DNA of 64,000 nucleotides from Chloroflexota bacterium (GTDB taxonomy: Bacteria; Chloroflexota; Dehalococcoidia; FW602-bin16), in the NCBI GenBank assembly GCA_004297765.1, contig SCTZ01000179.1, positions 1 through 64,000 on the forward strand. The letters run 5' to 3'. A model generated the notes under the pieces. It was not told the DNA's origin, ran no database searches, and was given only the letters and a program-made list of their open reading frames with translations. How positions within the stretch are numbered: the stretch's first letter is position 1; the number at the start of each line of letters is the position of its first letter. A program made the position numbers and the translations under genes. Shown piece after piece: positions 43,632 through 52,206 of the stretch.

Positions 43632-45032
43632 ATGGCTGTACTGACCGTACCGCGCCCTAAGAAGCTGACGCGGTGGGAACCGGAGGATCCCCACTTTTGG
43701 GAGAACACGGCGCGGCCGATCTCCTACCGAACGCTTGCGATCACGACGTTTGCGCTGACGCTGTCGTTCGCGACCTGGTTCATGTGGAGTGCAGCCGTCG
43801 TCCACTTGAACAACGTCGGGTTCAAGCTCAGCGTGACGGAGAGCTTCTGGCTCGCCGCGATGCCCGGTCTGTCCGGTGCCACTCTGCGCTTCATCCATAG
43901 CTTTCTAATCCTACGGTTTGGCACGCGGACCGTGGTAACCCTGGGAACGGTCTCCATGTTGATCCCCGCTGTTGGACTCGGCATGGCGGTTCAGAACCCG
44001 GCCACACCGTACTGGGTTCTGCTGGTCCTGGCGGCCTGCGCGGGTCTCGGCGGTGGCAACTTCGCGTCGTACATGTCCAGCACCAGCCTCTACTTTCCGC
44101 GCTCTCGCCAGGGGGTAGCTCTCGGCATCCAGGCCGGCATCGGGAACTTCGGCGTCAGCCTTGTGCAGTTCGCGATCCCCATTGTCATCACCATGTCCAT
44201 GTTCAGCGGTCTGGGGGGTGAGGCGCAGTCCTGGACCAGCGGAGCGGTCAATAAGTCCATGTGGCTACAGAACGCCGGCTACGTTTGGATTGTGCCGGTC
44301 CTGCTCTCCACGGTGCTGTGTTACTTCGGACTGGTGAACCTGCCCATCCGACGCCCCATCAAGCAGCAGTTCGTCATCTTTCGGCGCAAGCACACCTGGG
44401 TCATGTTGCTCCTATACATCATGACCTTCGGCTCCTTCTCCGGCTTTTCAGCCGCGTTCCCGCTGTTGATCAAGGAGTTGTTCGGGCAGCTACCCAACGC
44501 GCCTCAGCCACTGACCTACGCCTTTCTCGGTCCATTGATTGGCTCCCTGTCGCGTCCGCTGGCCGGGTGGATATCGGACAGAGTGGGCGGAGGACTGGTA
44601 ACACTGGTCTCCAGCGTTGGGCTCTGCCTCGGAGCTATCGGCGTGACCTTTGCCACGGCGCCCCAGAGCGCGGCCGATTTTGCGCCGTTCCTGATCTGGA
44701 TGTTGATCCTTTTCTGCGCCTCGGGCATCGGGAACGGCTCTACCTTCCAGCAGATTCCGTTCATCTTCCCTCCGGCGGAGGCAGGGCCGGTGCTCGGCTT
44801 CACGTCCATCGCGGCATACGGCTCGTTCGTCTTCCCGATCGTCTTCGGTTGGGCGCTGAGCACGTACGGCTCCCCGAATATCGCTTTCTACGCCTTCTTC
44901 GGGTTCTTCGCGGTCTGCACCCTCCTCAACTGGTGGTACTACACCCGCCAGGGCTGTGAGAAGCCGTGCAAGCCGGTTTCTGGCAAAGTTATCAGCATGC
45001 CTGTTGGCAAGGATCAGACGGCTCGGGCCTGA
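43632..45032 (+). CDS. narK: NarK-type nitrate/nitrite transporter
   Basis: A 466-residue MFS carrier with 12 helices and the nitrate/nitrite-porter signatures ATWFMWSAAVVHLNN, LPGLSG-like MPGLSGATLRF, GLGGGNFASYMSSTSLYFP and GNGSTFQQIPFIFP. It lacks the domain inserted in the preceding carrier, so it is the plain form. It starts 26 bases after the first narK gene and is probably co-transcribed. Thermus also has two carriers after its nar operon. Confidence 0.92.
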   Translation: MAVLTVPRPKKLTRWEPEDPHFWENTARPISYRTLAITTFALTLSFATWFMWSAAVVHLNNVGFKLSVTESFWLAAMPGLSGATLRFIHSFLILRFGTRTVVTLGTVSMLIPAVGLGMAVQNPATPYWVLLVLAACAGLGGGNFASYMSSTSLYFPRSRQGVALGIQAGIGNFGVSLVQFAIPIVITMSMFSGLGGEAQSWTSGAVNKSMWLQNAGYVWIVPVLLSTVLCYFGLVNLPIRRPIKQQFVIFRRKHTWVMLLLYIMTFGSFSGFSAAFPLLIKELFGQLPNAPQPLTYAFLGPLIGSLSRPLAGWISDRVGGGLVTLVSSVGLCLGAIGVTFATAPQSAADFAPFLIWMLILFCASGIGNGSTFQQIPFIFPPAEAGPVLGFTSIAAYGSFVFPIVFGWALSTYGSPNIAFYAFFGFFAVCTLLNWWYYTRQGCEKPCKPVSGKVISMPVGKDQTARA

Positions 45033-45062
45033 TCACGACTGCTCGACCACGGAGGACCTCTG

Positions 45063-45210
45063 CGCCGAGCCCCAGCCCGGCGTTCCCGGGATCGCGTCTG
45101 GGAGCGCCGAGCCCCAGCTCAGCGTGTTGTGGTCTTTGTAAGATAACATGGTACCTGAGCGGGCGCTATTCCCCCGCCACCCCCCAGGGCGCAATCAATT
45201 GCGCCCCTAC
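45063..45210. repeat. Short direct and inverted repeats after narK2
   Basis: GCGCCGAGCCCCAGC occurs twice (about 45062 and 45106). GGGCGCAATCAATTGCGCCC (about 45185-45205) is a palindrome that resembles the interior of element A. The interval 45033-45256 has no gene. Confidence 0.5.
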
Positions 45211-45256
45211 TCAAGATGTACCTCGTTTATTCGTTCACGACCATTACACGCCGGGT

Positions 45257-45922
45257 TTATTGCTCGGGCCGCCGTCTGGCCATGTAGGCAGCGAGTTGTG
45301 AGCGACGACTCAAATGGAGTTTGGACAGGATATTGCTCACGTAGTTTTTGACCGTGCCTTCGCTGAGAAAAAGGATCTGAGAGATCTCACGGTTGGTTTG
45401 ACCCTCTGCCACGAGCGTGAGGACCTTCTCCTCCTGCTCGGTTAACTCCGAGCCAGCCTGTCTTGCAGAGCCAGCGCCGGTAACGCGCATGCGCTCCAGC
45501 ACCTTCTTCGTCACCACTGGATCGAGCAAAGATTCGCCCCGGGCCACGGCGTTGATGGCCTCGACCAGTGACTGGCTCTTGATCCGCTTGAGAATGTACC
45601 CCGCGGCTCCCGCCAGGATAGAGGCGAAGATAGCCTCGTCGTCCGCATAAGAAGTCAACATGAGCACTTTGCAGTCAGGGTTCCGGCTACAGATCTCGCG
45701 GCAGGCCTCGATGCCACTTCCGTCCGGCAGACGAATATCCATGATGACAACGTCCGCTTTGGTTCGCGCTGCCTCCGCCACGGCTTCGGCCACCGAGCCT
45801 GCCTCCCCCACCACCTGGAAATTCCCTCGTCCATCCAGCAAGGACCGTAGGCCCACGCGGACAACGTCGTGGTCGTCCACAATCAAGATTCTCAGGCGTG
45901 TGCTCTCAGATGCTTCAGTCAT
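45257..45922 (-). CDS. NarL/FixJ-family response regulator
   Basis: A 221-residue two-domain regulator. The receiver has DDHDVVR, the phosphoacceptor Asp62 in IMDIRLPDGSG and the Lys in ILKRIKS. The C-terminal LuxR-type helix-turn-helix (LTEQEEKVLTLVAEGQTNREIS...LSEGTVKNYVSNILSKL, about 155-215) binds DNA. The start at 45922 overlaps the kinase stop by TGATG. Its location beside narK and the transporters suggests control of nitrate or redox-linked genes. The DNA dyad at 30.66 kb is a candidate target. Confidence 0.92.
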   Translation of the reverse strand: MTEASESTRLRILIVDDHDVVRVGLRSLLDGRGNFQVVGEAGSVAEAVAEAARTKADVVIMDIRLPDGSGIEACREICSRNPDCKVLMLTSYADDEAIFASILAGAAGYILKRIKSQSLVEAINAVARGESLLDPVVTKKVLERMRVTGAGSARQAGSELTEQEEKVLTLVAEGQTNREISQILFLSEGTVKNYVSNILSKLHLSRRSQLAAYMARRRPEQ

Positions 45923-47310
45923 CAGGCATGCTCCTCTGTGGCCATCACGGGAATGGACAGCTCCAACTTGGTCCCCTTTTGGGGAGCGGCGTGCACGGAC
46001 AGCACGCTGTGCATGGCCTTGGCTCGCTCGGCGATATTCCGCAGTCCGCGGCCATTCCCCACGACAGATGCGGGATGAAATCCAACGCCGTTGTCCTCGA
46101 TGATCAGGCTCAAGCAATCATTGTGCCGAGTCAGACTGATTATAACCGAGGTGGCATGGGCGTGCTTCAAGACGTTGCTCAGGGCTTCCCGCGCGATATG
46201 GAAGACATGAGCCACCTGGTCGGGCGGAAGGAGCCCGTCGACCTCGCCATCCGTGGAGACGTCCACGTCGATGAGGGAGTTGACACGGAACTCCCTGGCC
46301 AGGCTGGCCAGTCCCTGGCAAAGACTTTGTCCTTGGATCCCCTGCGGCTCCAGACCAAAAATATAGTTGCGGACATCCCAGATGACGCCGTTGAGACCCT
46401 CGATGGACCGTGTGACGCGTTCGGATGCTTCGTCCGTACAGCACCCGGCACGATCCAGGACATGCTCCAGGTTGAGCCCGATAGCGTACAACGATTGGAT
46501 GATCCCATCGTGCAAATCCTGCGCGATGCGCTCGCGTTCCTCCAGCACAGCCAACGCCTGCTCCTGCTCGTAGAGGCGCGCGTTCTCGATGGCGATGGCC
46601 GCCTGTGCTGCCAACATGACGATCGCATCCTCATCCTGTTGGGTAAACTCCTCCCCGCCATGCTTATCAGTCAGGTACAGGTTACCGATGACCACGTTGC
46701 GAGAAACGATGGGCACCCCGAGAAAGGTTTTCATTTGCGGATGATGCGGCGGGTAACCCACCGAGCTAGCATGCTTGCGGATATCCGCGACGCGCAATGG
46801 CTTGCCCAGACGGCGGACCTCCCCCACGACACCACGCCCCTCTGGCAGGCGACCGATGCGCTCGCGCGTCTCTTGATCGATGCCCCGGTTGAGGAAACGC
46901 CCGACATACCCCTCGCCGTCGAGCACTTTCAATGCACAGTACTGCGCACCCACCAGGTCCCGGCTGAGATCCACCACTTTTTGCAGCACTGTCTCGAGGT
47001 CCAGCTCGGCCGTCAGCGCTGTTCCCGCCTCGTGCAGAGCACGCAACTGCTGCGCCTGGCGTTGACCCTCACGGTAAAGCTCGGACAGCTTGCGGTTCTG
47101 CTCGACGATCTCCCGCTGCATGCGCTCAACGAGTCGAAACACGATCTCCGAGAAGACCAGCACGCCCAGGAGCAGCCCGACATAAGTAAGGACGAAGCCG
47201 ACCAGGGTGTGGAGATAGGCTGGGAGAATAAAGTGTCGGACGTAGTCCAGCCAGGCCAGAACGGCGATGGGAAGTATTGCAGCTAGCCACCGCAGCTTTC
47301 GAAGGCTCAT
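45922..47310 (-). CDS. GAF-domain sensor histidine kinase (HisKA_3)
   Basis: A 462-residue membrane kinase with two N-terminal helices (about 8-26 and 36-58), a coiled coil, a GAF domain (about 100-245), a HisKA_3 box with His267 in AQDLHDGIIQSLYAIGLNLE and an HATPase domain with DNGVGFHP and GRGLRNIAERAK. The architecture matches NarX/NreB-LiaS-like kinases paired with NarL-type regulators. No Fe-S Cys cluster of the NreB kind is visible. The start at 47310 has GAGGAG upstream; a longer frame exists but lacks a site. Confidence 0.9.
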   Translation of the reverse strand: MSLRKLRWLAAILPIAVLAWLDYVRHFILPAYLHTLVGFVLTYVGLLLGVLVFSEIVFRLVERMQREIVEQNRKLSELYREGQRQAQQLRALHEAGTALTAELDLETVLQKVVDLSRDLVGAQYCALKVLDGEGYVGRFLNRGIDQETRERIGRLPEGRGVVGEVRRLGKPLRVADIRKHASSVGYPPHHPQMKTFLGVPIVSRNVVIGNLYLTDKHGGEEFTQQDEDAIVMLAAQAAIAIENARLYEQEQALAVLEERERIAQDLHDGIIQSLYAIGLNLEHVLDRAGCCTDEASERVTRSIEGLNGVIWDVRNYIFGLEPQGIQGQSLCQGLASLAREFRVNSLIDVDVSTDGEVDGLLPPDQVAHVFHIAREALSNVLKHAHATSVIISLTRHNDCLSLIIEDNGVGFHPASVVGNGRGLRNIAERAKAMHSVLSVHAAPQKGTKLELSIPVMATEEHA

Positions 47311-47732
47311 GTGCTCCTCAGAGAATTGCGGCGAGCACGACACCGGCAGGCTCGGCGAGGGCCATGCGGGACGTTTTTTCAACCGCTGACGATTCCTTCG
47401 AGCGTCCGTGACTTGCTGGGCCAAGGATCTCGGAGGACAGAACAAGGAATGTTATGGTATCGAACAATGAAAGCATACGTTAGGTCCACGGAGAAGTCAA
47501 TGTATCTCTCCATCAAGCCAACGGGGGACCATCTTGGCCATTCCTGAGGAACCTACCCGTATTTGACAACTTTAGCCGTGGACTCTAATATTACAAGGTC
47601 ACGTCCTGTCTGAGCACTTTTTCTGTGTCATTCTGACTCGCCTCGGGCGAGTTAGAATCCGCACCCTCTGCCGCGCGAATGACGAGGAGCGCGGATTCAT
47701 GGGTAGTCGGCCATTCTAGCCAGACCTCTTGA

Positions 47733-47861
47733 TGTCACCCTGAGCCACTCGCCAGAGGCGACCCTGTCGGCGGCGAATCGTCTGAGGTGACAGCGAAGGG
47801 TCTCCTCGTTGTTCGTGCCGAGGCTGTGGGGGGAGATTCTTCGCTGCGGCTCAGAATGACA
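47733..47861. repeat. Inverted repeat element with TGTCAYYCTGAGCC ends
   Basis: The left end GTCACCCTGAGCC (47733-47746) is matched in inverse at the right end GGCTCAGAATGAC (47848-47860), with further inverted matches inside (GGCGAATCGTC and GAAGGGTCTCC). A half copy (GTCATTCTGACTCG) occurs at about 47629. Dispersed repeats with this GTCATTCTGAGC motif are known in many bacterial genomes. The gap 47446-47955 has no gene. Confidence 0.6.
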
Positions 47862-47955
47862 ACCGAACGGCCTTGGCTGAGAACGACGCGTATCAGTCCG
47901 TCGAATGTGTATTAGTCGGTAGCGTGACGAACCACAGCAATCGGGAGGAAGCGGA

Positions 47956-49035
<1,080 letters not shown>

Positions 49036-49076
49036 ACGAGCTCCAACGCGCCACATTTTACTGGAGGAACAACGTA

Positions 49077-50198
49077 ATGGCAGACAAACCCTATAAGGTG
49101 GCGGCACTGGTGGAGACCATTGCAGAAGCCAGCGAAGCGGCCGAGAAGAAATGCATGCTCGGCTTCGGCCAGATCATGGCTCTGGGCGTCATCGCTGCGG
49201 GTTACCTGGCCCTCGCTACCACCCTCTCCATCGCCGTGGGCGCGGGCATCGAGCTGCCTGGAGTTCAGAAGCTGGTCATGGGAGCAGTCTTTCCGGTCGG
49301 TCTGATCGCCGTTCTCATGGCTGTCTCGGAGCTATCCACCGGCAATTACCTAACCGCGCCGCTAGGCGCCATGATGGCACGCATCGGATGGCGACATACT
49401 TTCTATGTTTGGGCAGGAAGCTACGCGGGCAACTTTCTCGGAGCTTTCATCATGGCCGCGATCATCATACACGGCGCCCATATCTTCGTGGGTCCCATGT
49501 GGGGTGAGCAGTGGGTAGCCCTCCTAAAGAAGTATGTGACAGTCAAGGCGCACCTCGCACCCATGGAGGCATTCTGGCGCGGTGTGCTGTGCATCTGGCT
49601 GGTGGATCTGGCCGTGTGGCAGGCCTATCGCGTGAAGGATACCACCTCCAAGTTCCTGCTCATCTGGTTCCCGACCTTCGCCTTCTTCACCCTGGGACTC
49701 GAGCACAGCGTGGTCAACATGTTTATCTTCCCCGCCGCTATCTTCGCGGGCGCAGACATAACATGGAGCGATTTCATGCTTCATAACCTGACTCCCGTAG
49801 TGATGGGGAACATCGTGGGCGGCGTCTTCATCGTGGGAATGCTGTACTGGTACTCGGCTGGTCTGCCCGTGGAGAAGCCGATAGCTCGCCTGGGTTCATT
49901 GGTAGGCGGACATGGCGGTAGTAACGTGGAGATGGGGAATTACAGGTTGCTGGGATTGCACATTGGGCGGGGTGTGTTGGCAGTCGCCATCGCCGTGGCT
50001 TTACTCCCCGGCGTGGGGGCGGGATTATCCGTGCTTCTGCCAGCGGAAGCAGGCATCGTCGTGCCCCTGATGGTGATCGTGTACCTGACCACCCTGGCCT
50101 ACGTGCTTTCGCTGGTGTTCCGCAAGCCACCCAAGCCGACGCCGCAGCTAAACACGGGGCCGGAACCCCAGCACCGAGACTTGAGCATGGTCTCGTAA
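49077..50198 (+). CDS. Formate/nitrite channel (FNT family) with a C-terminal extension
   Basis: A 373-residue FocA/NirC-type pentameric channel. The family blocks are FGQIMALGVIAAGYLAL, GAVFPVGLIAVLMAVSELSTGNYLT, LGLEHSVVNMF and NLTPVVMGNIVGG, with the conserved central His in LEHSVVNM. Typical members end near residue 285. Here about 85 more residues carry two extra hydrophobic helices (VLAVAIAVALLPGVG and VPLMVIVYLTTLAYVLSLVF). GGAGGAA precedes the ATG. In context it imports nitrite, or handles formate for the hydrogenase. Confidence 0.9.
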   Translation: MADKPYKVAALVETIAEASEAAEKKCMLGFGQIMALGVIAAGYLALATTLSIAVGAGIELPGVQKLVMGAVFPVGLIAVLMAVSELSTGNYLTAPLGAMMARIGWRHTFYVWAGSYAGNFLGAFIMAAIIIHGAHIFVGPMWGEQWVALLKKYVTVKAHLAPMEAFWRGVLCIWLVDLAVWQAYRVKDTTSKFLLIWFPTFAFFTLGLEHSVVNMFIFPAAIFAGADITWSDFMLHNLTPVVMGNIVGGVFIVGMLYWYSAGLPVEKPIARLGSLVGGHGGSNVEMGNYRLLGLHIGRGVLAVAIAVALLPGVGAGLSVLLPAEAGIVVPLMVIVYLTTLAYVLSLVFRKPPKPTPQLNTGPEPQHRDLSMVS

Positions 50199-50237
50199 GT
50201 GTGTCGTTCCTCAAGTACAGCGAGCGTGCGGCGCTAT

Positions 50238-50400
50238 TCCCTCTCCCTTGCGCACAAGGGAGAGGGTCAGGGTGAGGGTTCAGCCCCTGACGCCGATGGA
50301 TCGCCGTCCCGGACCAATGAAGACCCGGGGGACCCTCACCCTCGCCCTCTCCCTTTGCGAAGGGAGAGAGAATCGTACGTCAGCTATCCCGATATCATCG
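50238..50400 (+). repeat. MITE-like palindromic element B, copy 2
   Basis: Homologous, in opposite orientation, to 21957-22174. It keeps both CCCTCTCCC hairpins, the GTTCAGCCCCTGA core and the end CGTCAGCTATCCCGAT. The interior is about 55 bases shorter than in the nuo copy. Confidence 0.8.
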
Positions 50401-50488
50401 TAACCAAAGCCTATACACTACTTGAGGAACGGCGCATTAAGGGCGCCGTTCCTCAAGTCAGCACCACACTGCGGAGACGGCGCAGTCG

Positions 50489-50527
50489 GACCGCCGCGGT
50501 CGCCTGAGGCGACCGCGGCGGTCTTTT
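50489..50527 (+). terminator. Strong Rho-independent terminator
   Basis: Perfect 16-base arms (GACCGCCGCGGTCGCC and complement) with a 3-base loop, followed by TTTT. It would end transcripts from the transporter operon. Confidence 0.85.
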
Positions 50528-50597
50528 CCGACAGGATGCCTCACTTGAGGAACGACGCATTAAGCGAGGCTTGGTCATAATGGTGTGACGATGCTGC

Positions 50598-50666
50598 CTG
50601 GTAGCGCGGGTGTCTCGCCTGCCGGTCCGCCAGGCGCACGTGCAGGCGAGACGCCCGCGCTACCAG
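50598..50666. repeat. Palindrome of the GGGAGCG family, long-loop variant
   Basis: CTGGTAGCGCGGGTGTCTCG is matched near-perfectly by its inverse at 50647-50666, with a 29-base loop. It is related to the palindromes at 16699, 24380 and 61749. Confidence 0.7.
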
Positions 50667-50700
50667 AAGGCGCTCTCTCAGAATTGTGACCAGGTCTCAA

Positions 50701-50931
50701 TTAAGCGGCCACGTCGACCACAATCGCTCTCAGTGGTTCCTTCTCCTCAGGCACGGGCTCGCCATGCGCTTCTAAACTTTCGATATATCCGGCGATGGCT
50801 TCTTTGGCGCGCTCAATACAGTCATCAACCGTCTCGCCTTGTGTCACACAACCAGGCAAAGCATGGATGATCACCGTATAGCCACCCTCTTCCGCGTCGG
50901 CCTCCAGAATAATTGTGTATCTACGCAGCAC
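50701..50931 (-). CDS. hicB: HicB-family antitoxin, orphan
   Basis: A 76-residue HicB/UPF0150 protein. The signature is YTIILEADAEEGGYTVIIHAL followed by PGCVTQGETVDDCIERAKEAI. No HicA gene is seen next to it on either side: the downstream space to 50600 is repeat sequence and the upstream 115 bases have no frame. It may act alone or pair with a distant HicA. The HicB near 6.9 kb is only distantly similar. Confidence 0.85.
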   Translation of the reverse strand: MLRRYTIILEADAEEGGYTVIIHALPGCVTQGETVDDCIERAKEAIAGYIESLEAHGEPVPEEKEPLRAIVVDVAA

Positions 50932-51045
50932 GTTTCACCTCGAAACTCACCTTTCCTCTTAGCATGGTTTCTGCAGTACAAATCACAACAGTATCAATTT
51001 TGCGTCCATTATCGCTCCATCGATAGACTAGATTCGAGGCTTACC

Positions 51046-52152
51046 ATGCGACCTCTACCGCGCGCTAAGACAACGACGACACGCTTGCCGGGCGGTCGTG
51101 TCATTCGGCTCGTCAGGGACGTAGAGCGGCCGGCCGCTAGCATCACCTTCGAGTGGACGTACATCCTCCTCTCGTGCTGGATGATCTTCGGCTCTTATCT
51201 AGACGGCTGGGCCCATACCCATATCCCGCAACTGGAGACCTTCTTCACACCCTGGCATGCCGTCCTCTACTCAGGCTTCCTGGCCGTGTCCGCGTTCACC
51301 GTGGGCGCGCTCGTCCGCAATCACTGGCAGGGGTACCATTGGAAACAAGCACTCCCAGCCGGCTACCAGCTATCGCTGCTGGGCGTCGTGATCTTCCTGG
51401 TGGGCGGTATAGGGGATCTGATCTGGCACACCCTCTTCGGCATCGAGGCCGACGTGGACGCCCTGCTCAGCCCTACTCACCTGGTCCTGGCCCTGGGAGC
51501 CGCCCTGATCGTGACGGGCCCTCTACGCGCTGGCCGACTGCGCGTGGCCGTTGGTGCTCGGCAAGATTGGGTCGAACAACTCCCCGCGGTCATCTCGCTG
51601 GCCCTCTTGCTGTCGGTGCTCACCTTCTTCACCCAGTACGCGCATCCGTGGGTGAACCCGCTGGCCGCGAGTCAGTATAGCCCCTCCACGGAGGACGAGA
51701 CGTTCTACCGCCAGGCTCTGGGAGTCGCCAGTATTCTGCTTCAGACGGGAATCCTAATGGGGTTAGTCTTGCTCGCCTTGCGGCGCGCGGTGTTGCCAGC
51801 GGGGTCTCTGACGCTTGTCTTCACGATCAACGGGCTCTTGCTGGGACTGATGCGCGGTCAGCACCAGATGATCCCCGTCGCCATCGCGGCCGGTCTAGCG
51901 GCGGATGGACTGTTATTGCTGCTGAGGCCGTCCATCGAACGCTCTGCTCAACTGCGGCTCTTCGCCTTCGGGGTTCCGCTGATCCTCTACGCCCTGTACT
52001 TTCTGACGCTGCAGCTTACGGGAGGCATCTGGTGGTCGGTGCACATGTGGACCGGAGCGATCGTGCTGGCGGGCATAACGGGTTGGCTCGCCAGCTACCT
52101 GGTCGTGTCTCCGGCGACTCAGCCGGTCGCAGACAGCGCACGAAGCGGATAA
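51046..52152 (+). CDS. Polytopic membrane protein of unknown function
   Basis: A 368-residue protein with about nine to ten hydrophobic helices, starting after a short basic N-terminus. Conserved-looking polar residues lie within helices: SYLDGWAHTHIPQLETFFTPWHAVLYSG, GGIGDLIWHTLFGIEADVDALLSPTHL and RGQHQMIPVAIA. The intramembrane His/Asp/Trp pattern suggests metal or heme handling; I cannot name the family with confidence. The ATG has GAGGC upstream and lies in a 114-base gap after the HicB gene. It is alone between repeats and the flavoprotein. Confidence 0.7.
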   Translation: MRPLPRAKTTTTRLPGGRVIRLVRDVERPAASITFEWTYILLSCWMIFGSYLDGWAHTHIPQLETFFTPWHAVLYSGFLAVSAFTVGALVRNHWQGYHWKQALPAGYQLSLLGVVIFLVGGIGDLIWHTLFGIEADVDALLSPTHLVLALGAALIVTGPLRAGRLRVAVGARQDWVEQLPAVISLALLLSVLTFFTQYAHPWVNPLAASQYSPSTEDETFYRQALGVASILLQTGILMGLVLLALRRAVLPAGSLTLVFTINGLLLGLMRGQHQMIPVAIAAGLAADGLLLLLRPSIERSAQLRLFAFGVPLILYALYFLTLQLTGGIWWSVHMWTGAIVLAGITGWLASYLVVSPATQPVADSARSG

Positions 52153-52206
52153 GCGACACGGCGCGACCGCCCTACCTCCCGCCCCAGCGTCTCATATCGC
52201 AGCCGC

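Larger units (their letters stand above)
50204..50558. repeat. Nested repeats after the FNT gene
   Basis: GTCGTTCCTCAAGT at 50204-50217 and its inverse at 50543-50558 bound a region that contains element B (50238-50400), a perfect 16-base-arm palindrome (50420-50435 with 50443-50458, arms ACTTGAGGAACGGCGC) and a terminator. The interval 50199-50700 has no gene. Confidence 0.6.
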
